Positions 56,844 to 64,000 of a stretch of 64,000 bases of DNA are shown in pieces (within the stretch, counting starts at the first letter, position 1; each line of letters begins with the position of its first letter). The notes below the pieces were generated by a model. It ran no database searches, was not told where the DNA came from, and worked only from the letters and a program-made list of their open reading frames with translations. Made by a program: the position numbers and the translations under genes. The stretch is taken from assembly GCF_964340395.1 (NCBI RefSeq), contig NC_135549.1:22875342-22939341 (forward strand), given 5' to 3'. Source of the stretch: Glandiceps talaboti. Its lineage: Eukaryota; Hemichordata; Enteropneusta; Spengelidae.

Positions 56844-58763
56844 ATGGCGGGTAAACAAAGTACGTCGTTAGCCGCGCCTCTGGGCGGAGTTCAACCTCTA
56901 CGTTCCTCAAAGTACGTGGAAAACTTAACCACCGATGCAAAACAACGCTACCTTCAAAAGTTACATATTTGTGGACTAAAATCGGACCCGTACACATTTT
57001 TGAAGTCCGAATTCGACTGCAATGAGCCAAAGTTGTGGCCGGAGGTAACCTACGCTGATATTTATGCATACTTTATTAGCAAGCCGAGTTTGTACACTCA
57101 CTCACAACTGAAATCGTACAAAAGTTTAGATGCATACCAATTCGTTGTTACCGGACAAACTTTTGATGTAATGTGCAAAAAAATCAAAATCTATGACGAC
57201 CCCAACACTGGATTTCTGTTTGTAGGGAAAGTACGGCATTCACAGAGCATCTTCACTTCGCCCCCGAACCGCGTATGGGTTGCACTCACAGCAGACGGTA
57301 CAGTGACTACCGCTCATTGTATCTGTATGGCTGGGCTTGGTGAAGCCTGTTCTCATGTAGGAGCGATCCTATTCTACATTGATGCAGTGACACAATTCAA
57401 AAGAAGAACTGACATGTCAGCATGCACCTCAAAAGTCTGTTCATGGCTACCACCGACTCTGAAAAAGGTTACATTTGAAGAAATCTCGAACATAAACTTC
57501 GCCAGACCAAACAAGAAATACAAACTGCTTTGCAACGCCAGTGCCACGGAACGTGTGATTACCGGTAGTGACAAATCTACAGGGAAAGCCCCGACTAGAA
57601 AGTCTGCACCATCGTTAACACAGGGCGAATTAAAAGACTTCGTGGTTAAACTCGAGCAAACAGGTGTAAAAAGTGCCGTGTTACGTGTACATCCTGACAC
57701 ATACAAGCAATTTGTACCCACATCAACAAAGCTGGTCAAGCCGCTCACTGAACTCTACAACCCGTCCTTCCATGACCTCGCGTACAATGAACTGTTGCTA
57801 AAGTGTGACAATGTTTATGAAAACATGACCTTATCAAAATCTGAGGCTGAGGACATAGAAATTGCTACACGCAAACAGGCCACTTCCAATATTTGGTTTA
57901 GACAACGTGCAGGCTTGATTACTGCAAGTAGATTTAAATCAGTATGTTGTACAGATCCAAGTATGCCCTCCCAGAGTCTAATTCTCAGCATATGTCACCC
58001 TCTTAAACACAAATTTTCAACAGAAGCTACATGTTATGGTTGTGTGCATGAAAAAGATGCCATTGAAAGATTGAAAATACGTATGATAAATGAAGGGCAT
58101 GTAGGAGTTCAAATTTTACAGTGTGGACTGTACAGAAGCACCAAGTATCCCTTTCTTGCAGGTTCCCCTGATGCTTTAATTAGATGTGAGTGTCATGGGA
58201 TTTTTACAGTTGAAGTAAAGTGTCCCCTCAAATGTAAACATAGGAATCCACAAATGCAAACAGAATTAGATGCATCATTTTGTATGCAGAACATTGATGG
58301 AAAGTATGTTTTAAAGCGAACTCATCAATATTTTTATCAAGTTCAGTTACAAATGTTTTTAGTTGGCATTTCATCCAGCTATTTTGTTATTTGGTCACCT
58401 GAGGGTGAAGTAATTCAGCAAGTATATTTTGATGAAATCTTCATGGAGCAGATGATAAAGAAAGCTGATAAATTCTTCAGGCATTGCATTCTCCCTGAAA
58501 TACTAGCCAAGTGGTACTCTAGAAAATATCTACAACTGGGGAGCACAGAGAACCAGCCAGAAAGTCAGTTGTCATGTGATACACATTCAGATACGTCTGT
58601 TTGTTATTGCCGTGGTGAGAGTTTTGGGAGGGACATGATTGTTTGCAGTAGCAAAGATTGTGAAGTGAAATACTATCACTTGGATTGTTTGAAAATTAAG
58701 CATGCTAAGAAGGGGAAGTGGCTTTGTCCAAGTTGTTCAAAGAAAAGGACAGGAAAAAAATAG
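56844..58763 (+). CDS. SWIM-YqaJ nuclease-PHD protein of ISL2EU transposon
   Basis: A 639-residue single-exon protein. A SWIM zinc finger lies at about 125-180 (C159, C161, C169, H171 as CxCx7CxH). A YqaJ-type PD-(D/E)xK nuclease domain spans about 345-530: WFRQRAGLITASRF (351-364), E403 in HEKDAIE, FLAGSPDAL with D443, VEVKCP with E457 and K459, and YFYQVQLQM with Q499/Q501. These match the exonuclease core of the family that includes lambda exonuclease, so the catalytic residues appear present. The C-terminus is a complete C4HC3 PHD finger (C587, C589, C601, C606, H612, C615, C628, C631). YqaJ nucleases are the known second protein of ISL2EU elements; the exact role in transposition is unproven. 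SWIM and PHD fingers suggest DNA, protein or histone contacts. It converges on the transposase gene. A polyadenylation signal AATAAA lies at 58866-58871. CpG content is high to about 57.8 kb, then drops. Confidence 0.92.
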   Translation: MAGKQSTSLAAPLGGVQPLRSSKYVENLTTDAKQRYLQKLHICGLKSDPYTFLKSEFDCNEPKLWPEVTYADIYAYFISKPSLYTHSQLKSYKSLDAYQFVVTGQTFDVMCKKIKIYDDPNTGFLFVGKVRHSQSIFTSPPNRVWVALTADGTVTTAHCICMAGLGEACSHVGAILFYIDAVTQFKRRTDMSACTSKVCSWLPPTLKKVTFEEISNINFARPNKKYKLLCNASATERVITGSDKSTGKAPTRKSAPSLTQGELKDFVVKLEQTGVKSAVLRVHPDTYKQFVPTSTKLVKPLTELYNPSFHDLAYNELLLKCDNVYENMTLSKSEAEDIEIATRKQATSNIWFRQRAGLITASRFKSVCCTDPSMPSQSLILSICHPLKHKFSTEATCYGCVHEKDAIERLKIRMINEGHVGVQILQCGLYRSTKYPFLAGSPDALIRCECHGIFTVEVKCPLKCKHRNPQMQTELDASFCMQNIDGKYVLKRTHQYFYQVQLQMFLVGISSSYFVIWSPEGEVIQQVYFDEIFMEQMIKKADKFFRHCILPEILAKWYSRKYLQLGSTENQPESQLSCDTHSDTSVCYCRGESFGRDMIVCSSKDCEVKYYHLDCLKIKHAKKGKWLCPSCSKKRTGKK

Positions 58764-59565
58764 ACTGTCCTGCACAGTAACACACCACTGTTGATGATGA
58801 CTAGGTCCTAGGTAAGACAATGGGTAACACCAGTAGAAAGGTCTGTAATTAGTAGCATTCATGTAAATAAAATATATTTACTGCACTAATATACTTGTGT
58901 ATTATTTGAAATTACAGGAGGCTAGTCAGGTGACCCCTTTATATTTTTAAAATCCATAAGTTTAATATTTGAACTTGCCTCATTGAACAGTAGTGTGTAC
59001 CTGCACAGGACAATAATTAAGAGAAGAAATGGAGAAACAAGTAATACAAAGAATATAGTTTTTTTAATTCTGAAAAAGTTCAAAATGAATTAGTACATTT
59101 CATTAAATCTCTCCCTGTTGTTGTAAATATTTCATTAGGACATAAAAAAATCAATATCAGTTCTGTATAATTTGTGTAGTAAAGCTATAAGAAGTACAAC
59201 AGTAATACTATTACACATTTATATCTATAATGAATGTAATTCGAGGTAAAATATAAACTTACAATAAATTACTGACACTATTCAACATTGTCTTTACAAT
59301 TCATTTGACAGCTGTTTGTTATTGCATGTACAGGAAATTATTTGTAAACAAACAATAAATACAAGGGACCAAATCAAAATCACAGTTTGAAACTTCATAC
59401 ATTGTTAAAATGCACTCTACAGTACACTGACCTCAGATTACAAGTTACAAAATGTAGGTTTTAATAGCAATTGTCTCACCAAGCACAGAAGAATAATTCT
59501 TTGCAATCTTCTCAATTCTAACTACTGATAAGATAAACTCTTACTATTGACTTTGAGTTAGGCGT
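58764..59565. other. Transposon intergenic region, left part
   Basis: Contains the AATAAA at 58866-58871 for the nuclease gene and AT-rich sequence. No reading frame recognised. Confidence 0.6.
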
Positions 59566-59870
59566 AATAAAAAAAAAATTGTGAGGTTCTGAACTTCTGA
59601 TTACATTCAATTTGAGAATAGGTGGGATAGGGCAATTTTTTTTTTCATTTCCTAGTCTCTAGTTCAGGTAGTTATGTTTTCTGTTGTTTTCCATATTGTA
59701 CCCATGTCATTGATTTCTTCTCATCACATATGGTCATTACAGATTGGAAGAATTTTATGTTGTGTTTGTTTATTAGATGATGTAGGTTTCCACATCCATC
59801 ATTACTTCCTAGACTTCAAATTTGTTGCGATTTTAGCATTTTTTTTGCTCAAATATGTAACCCGAACTAA
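59566..59870 (-). mobile_element. MITE family D copy 3, nested in the ISL2EU element
   Basis: Read on the minus strand it carries TTCTTCCAATCTGTAATG, ATATGGAAAACAACAGAAAA, TAACTACCTGAACTAGAGAC, CCCACCTATTCTCAAATTGA and ends CTCACAATTTTTTTTT. This is the block order of the copies at 6828-7157 and 21066-21428. It sits between the two convergent transposon genes, so it either landed in this copy or is a fixed part of the element. Confidence 0.75.
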
Positions 59871-60181
59871 ACAATTATTTTGTTTGACCTAAGACACTGA
59901 CATGGTTCCTTTCTTTTTGTTTTGTTAACAAGAACAATACACATTCATATACCAAGGCCTTAGCACTATGTTCTAGAATACTATTAAATCAATTGTGGAT
60001 CAGACTTTGTCGTTTCATGTATAGCATGCCATGTATACAGTTGTAAAGGCTATATGGATACAACTTTTTTCAGTGTTTGTGAGAGCTAATATAAATACTA
60101 GAGTGAACCTGGGTGTCTCTAGTGAGGTGATTTACAGAATGCACACATCCTGGAAGCAGATTGTGATTCATTTTTTTTTTT

Positions 60182-62633
60182 TTAAGTATCTAGGGGAACA
60201 ACAGATTCACAAAGATTGCACAAAGCTGAACAAACTATGGCTATATCATCCACTACAGTATTACCACCACACGTTTTATTCATGATCATTTTAATGGGGA
60301 GGGTTCCTTGTAATATTCTATATTTATTTCTTAGAAGGCCAATCACTCTTTCAACATGGATTCTCACATGAGCTAATTCCCTGGACCAATCAATATCCTT
60401 CCTTTCAAGTTGCAGTTTCCCTTTGGTAAATGCAGGAATTTTTAATACTGCCCTATAAGCACTAACAGAAGCTTCAATAGTAAATCCTCTATCTGCTAGA
60501 ACTTCATCCCCGGGTAACAATTTTTTCAGGATTCCACAACTTTCGGTCAAGTAAACATCTGAGACCCTCCCTCCCCATGCTTTGGATATATATATTATTG
60601 TACCTTGTGGTGATATTCCAATTAAAAATTTTGCAGTGTTATGATGTTTATAATTGGACCATGTCTGCGCCCTGGCTACTAGATCTGTTGGTCTTTCACT
60701 AAAAACTTCGAAACAATCTAAAATAACAACACAATTTTTGAAATGATCTCTAAAACATAATGGCATGGTTGAACGTAAAACTTCTCTGTCAGGCCATATA
60801 ATAAATGATGACAACCTTGAGGACATTACTGGGACCCACCTGTTAAAAATTCTGCTGATTGTGGACTGGTCAACTCCAAATCGATATGATAAATCTTCAT
60901 CAAGTAAATTTAACCTAAGTTTCATAAGAACAGATAAAAACTCCTGGAATTGTGTCAATTTGTTTTGTGAATATGTCTTAATGTGTGAAGCAACTAAATT
61001 AAAAACCATTTTAACTATAACAAAGTTAGGTAATCCTGTATAAAAACTACATTTCTTTTCATTCAAACTAAAAGTTTCTTCAGAAAAAGATATGCTATCT
61101 AGTCTTTCTTTCAACCTGTCCCTTTCAATTTTCAAATTCTGATTGTCATCTCTTAACTGTTTGTTTTCAATAATCAGCCGACTATTCATTTCCTTTAGCT
61201 CTGCAACTTCTGATCTCAGTTTTATACTCGCATCATTATTCTCTTGAGTCAGGTCCTTGGTTAACATCTCTTCCTGTTTTCCAAATTTGGTTTCCTGCTC
61301 AGTTTCATTGGATTCCTCATCAGGCACCATACAAGCTTTAAATTTACTGCTTCTCCGTTCAAACCTCTGAAGATCAGTTTCCGCCTTTCTTTTTCTTTGT
61401 TGTGTGATGAACGAAAACACTGATGGTACATAGTCTGGATGATTGGGGTCGTCATTCTTGGCACCTTGAATGAACGACAAAATATCTAGGTTACAGCAAT
61501 ATTCATACATGGGAATAATTATACAAAAAGTGATACTGCAAAACAAGGTTTATTGGCTGTAGTCATTTTCCTCAGGATAATTAAAAAGAATTTCATTTAT
61601 AGAATGTCAGATGTACAATAGTAATAATTTTCGAGTATATTCAAGGTCTAGTCATGGAAATATCACCCATATGTGTGATACTTCATTTCTTAGTCTAGTT
61701 CCTATAATTTGTATAAAATATCATTACCATTTATATTTCTATTTCTTCATTTTTCTTTCTTTCAAGAACCACTACTACTGATACTCAAAACCAATGAGCT
61801 ATACAAATCCCCTATACTTGCATGTCGAAAAGAAACAATCGTGTCTGAAGCAAAAACTTGCATCACGGCTAACTTTTACAGAAATAAACAAACTGATAAG
61901 AGTCGCTTGAACCAACATAAGAGGGACCGTGTGTTGTTTTTGTATCAAGTTTGACAGTGATAAGAAGTAGACTTTTTTCGGCACCATCAAAGGCATTTTT
62001 CATCGCCCACAACTGTTACAATGCGAAGTTCTGTTCACAGGCAATGGTGTACAACGCGCTGTCAACACTCGTACTAGTCCTGCTTGCAGACGGTGCACGG
62101 GTCTTCATTACTGACAGGACCCTCAACACCAGAAGGAAGTAGGACTACACTCGTACTAGCTATTTTGTACTAGTTCACTGAGCGAACGCGCCATATTTTC
62201 ATTAGTCCTGCTTGCATACGGAGTGAGTTGTACCTTCGGAATTCGGACAACGCGGTGGTGAGGGTCATATCATCATGTCGACCCGTACAAGCAGGACTAC
62301 ATTTTCATAATCGTAGCATTTCTGTCAATAGCAAAAAGAACTAATGCATGAATTTGAACTTCGAAAATATCAGGTGTGGTACTTGGATAATCAATCATCT
62401 TGAAACTTAAAAATATTTGGGGGAGGCGTTTCAAAGACAACTTTATTTTTCTACTTACCGGTAATGAAATGCTTGCTACACAGCCATGCATGTTTTGGTT
62501 CTAGATTCTTCCGATTTATTGCCGAAAGCCACTGTCGCCGTCGATCTAAATCCTTTGGAATTCGGTAAAAGGAAAAATCACATCCTTTTTTATGACGGTT
62601 TGTACATCCAAAGGCACAGCAACTCTTTCCCAT
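60182..62633 (-). CDS. THAP-coiled coil-DDE transposase of ISL2EU transposon
   Basis: Two exons join in frame. Exon 1 (62633-62459) begins at ACCATGG and ends ACCG|GTAAGT. Exon 2 (61464-60182) follows ATTCAAG. The product is 485 residues. Residues 1-80 are a THAP zinc finger (C5, C10, C52, H55, with W35, P26 and an AVPTIF-like DYVPSVF at 69-75) that straddles the intron. A leucine-rich coiled coil follows at about 140-180. An HTH segment comes next (LSYRFGVDQSTISRIFNRW, as in HTH_Tnp_4), then a DDE_Tnp_4 catalytic core with D308 (VILDCFEVF), D383 (VLADRGF) and E430 (IHVERVIG), giving D-74-D-46-E. THAP should bind the terminal repeats; the DDE core performs strand cleavage and transfer in the nucleus. 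No stop or frameshift is seen. A downstream TTTATT at 59769-59774 could be its polyadenylation signal. Confidence 0.92.
61465..62458 (-). other. Transposase intron with a possible nested TA-MITE
   Basis: A 994-bp intron, GTAAGT...TTCAAG. Inside it 62077-62297 has inverted ends GTCCTGCTTG / CAAGCAGGAC flanked by TA on both sides. A third copy of GTCCTGCTTGCA lies internally at about 62205. This could be a 221-bp non-autonomous TA element or an internal inverted repeat of the transposon. No conserved reading frame was recognised. Confidence 0.6.
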
Positions 62634-62780
62634 GGTACTGAAATTTCAAATTAGGCGCTAGTGGAAGCAGAAGACACGCATTTGCTTACAGTGCATGCCA
62701 CTCGCTTTTGCCACTCAATATGGCGGCCGTCGTGAATTAGCCTCGTTCCCGTGACGGATGACGTCATATGCATATCATCT
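62634..62780 (-). promoter_or_regulatory. Right terminal inverted repeat and transposase leader
   Basis: It ends in TGCATATCATCT and contains a perfect CRE palindrome TGACGTCA (about 62759-62766). It also contains CAATATGGCGGCC, a good YY1 match, in the block shared with the left end. The transposase leader is only 147 bp, so these motifs probably drive it. Confidence 0.7.
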
Positions 62781-62960
62781 ATATGAAGTATTGTAAATGT
62801 TATGATTTGAACTATGGAAATGTGTATGTGAAGGATTGTAAATTTAAATTGTGTGATTTGAACTGTGTGGAAAAATTGTGTATATGAAGTATTGTAAATT
62901 GTGTGGTTTGAAGTGTATGGAAATATGATAAATGTGAAGTACGTGTATTGTACTGAATTG
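62781..62960. repeat. 50-bp minisatellite, right part
   Basis: Continuation of the array interrupted at 56771. It starts with ATATGAAGTATTGTAAAT and has about 3.5 units before degrading. The first AT (62781-62782) is the second copy of the target duplication. Confidence 0.92.
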
Positions 62961-63424
62961 AACTGTCGAACTGTTTCACACCTATTGTAAATATTATGTT
63001 GTTATACGTTGGAATATCACTATCCATGATGTGTTATAAATTTATGAGTTTACAATCATAACTTAATGTCACCAGGTCAAGCAGGACGTGATGTTTGTCA
63101 TAAATTAGTGATCAGTAAAAGTGGCTTTACATTTCATGATTTAGTCTGAATTGTAACAACACAAAGGTCACTTTGAGGTCACCATGTTCAAGAAAGTATG
63201 TTTTAACTACTGTAAATTATAACATTGCCAATTACAGTTACTATCACAGATACAAGACAGTGATAGGGTTGTCATCTCTATGTTGTATAAACAAAATTTT
63301 CGTGGTTATGAAATCTGAACTAGATGTCTAAATGCAACATCTGGAGAGTAGTGATTATGAAATCTGAATTGGCTACTGATTATGTATTTGTACAGGGTAC
63401 TGGGTATAAAAGGTGAATGGATCA
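62961..63424. other. Non-coding
   Basis: Unique AT-rich sequence with no exon or repeat recognised, apart from a 10-bp CAAGCAGGAC also seen in the transposase intron. Confidence 0.5.
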
Positions 63425-64000
63425 TACTGGCTGTAAAATCTGAATAGGATATTGGGTGTAAAATCTGAATAGGATATTGGGTATGCAATCTGAATAGGAT
63501 ATTGGGTATACAATCTGAATAATATATTGGGTATGCAATCTGAATAGGATATTGGGTATACAATCTGAATAGGATATTGGGTATACAATCTGAATAATAT
63601 ATTGGGTATGCAATCTGAATAGGATACAATCTGAATATGATATTGGGTATGCAATCTGAATAGGATACTGGGTATACAATCTGAATAGGATATTGGGTAT
63701 GCAATCTGAATAGGATATTGGGTATACAATCTGAATAGGATATTGGGTATACAATCTGAATAGGATATTGGGTATACAATCTGAATAGGATATTGGGTAT
63801 ACAATCTGAATAGGATATTGGGTATACAATCTGAATAGGATATTGGGTATGCAATCTGAATAGGATATTGGGTATGCTATCTGAATAGGATATTGGGTAT
63901 GCAATCTGAATAGGATATTGGGTATGCTATCTGAATAGGATATTGGGTATACAATCTGAATAGGATATTGGGTATGCAATCTGAATAGGATATTGGGTAT
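63425..64000. repeat. 25-bp minisatellite, runs off the window
   Basis: About 23 units of AATCTGAATAGGATATTGGG, TATRC with few substitutions (TACA/TGCA/TGCT at the junction; AATAT for GATAT in some units). The period of 25 shifts frame each unit, and three minus frames stay open for 143-185 codons by chance. These are not genes. Confidence 0.97.

Larger units (their letters stand above)
56772..62780. mobile_element. Intact ISL2EU-type DNA transposon, 6,009 bp
   Basis: A cut-and-paste transposon bounded by inverted ends AGATGATATGCA / TGCATATCATCT, with AT on both sides (56770-56771 and 62781-62782). The inverted repeats are imperfect over about 65-75 bp and share ACGTCATCCGT(T/C)AC and GCCATATTGAGTGGCAA. 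Two convergent genes fill it: a SWIM-YqaJ-PHD protein on the plus strand and a THAP-DDE transposase on the minus strand. Pairing a PIF/Harbinger-like DDE transposase with a YqaJ nuclease, and an AT target duplication, are as I recall the hallmarks of the ISL2EU group of the PHIS superclass. Both genes are open and the ends are recognisable, so the copy may be recent and possibly autonomous. A MITE is nested between the genes. Confidence 0.92.

Noticed and set aside
57374-57748. 124-codon minus-strand frame inside the nuclease gene
   Set aside because: Antisense shadow of the well supported SWIM-YqaJ-PHD reading frame.
62451-62633. Stand-alone 60-residue THAP protein
   Set aside because: The frame stops at once because it reads into the intron at GTAAGTAG; splicing to 61464 completes the THAP domain and the transposase.
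63306-63979. Three overlapping minus-strand frames of 143-185 codons
   Set aside because: The 25-bp minisatellite lacks stops in three frames; the peptide is only the repeat read with a 25-residue period.

Overview
The window is animal nuclear DNA, AT-rich, intron-rich and dominated by non-coding sequence. Two conserved host genes were recognised from spliced exons, and both place it in a bilaterian. It is probably a marine invertebrate (a non-vertebrate deuterostome or a lophotrochozoan), but the sequence alone does not settle which. There is no prokaryotic gene organisation. Most long open frames are by-products of tandem repeats.

Layout. At 1-2.7 kb on the minus strand lie the first three coding exons of THOC7 (THO/TREX mRNA export complex); the rest of the gene is off the left edge. 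A CpG-containing, ZNF143/YY1-type divergent promoter follows at 2.15-2.8 kb. From 25.0 to 26.4 kb on the plus strand are the first three coding exons of ATXN7 (SAGA complex). The two genes are head to head, as THOC7 and ATXN7 are in human, so this is conserved microsynteny. The second ATXN7 intron looks like a minor-spliceosome (U12-type) intron with an unusual GC donor. No later ATXN7 exon was found, so 26.4-64 kb is probably a very long intron, possibly with another gene start near 42.8 kb.

The most striking object is at 56772-62780: an apparently intact 6,009-bp DNA transposon of the ISL2EU group (PHIS superclass). It has imperfect terminal inverted repeats, an AT target duplication and two convergent genes. 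One encodes a SWIM/YqaJ-nuclease/PHD protein (639 aa). The other encodes a spliced THAP/coiled-coil/DDE transposase (485 aa). It sits inside a roughly 50-bp minisatellite, whose undisturbed units serve as the empty site and confirm the AT duplication. The likely division of labour is that the THAP domain binds the ends and the DDE domain cuts and joins them, while the YqaJ nuclease has an accessory role. PHD and SWIM fingers could mediate chromatin or protein contacts.

The rest is an archive of small non-autonomous elements. It includes at least six dispersed families with two to five copies each, among them a 100-140-bp hairpin MITE with 9-bp target duplications (Mutator-like), a TA-flanked MITE inserted into a tRNA-derived SINE, and a palindromic family with a 45-bp arm. 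There are also single-copy fold-back hairpins, about a dozen minisatellites, long CATA/TAG/GA/CA microsatellites and G-rich tracts.
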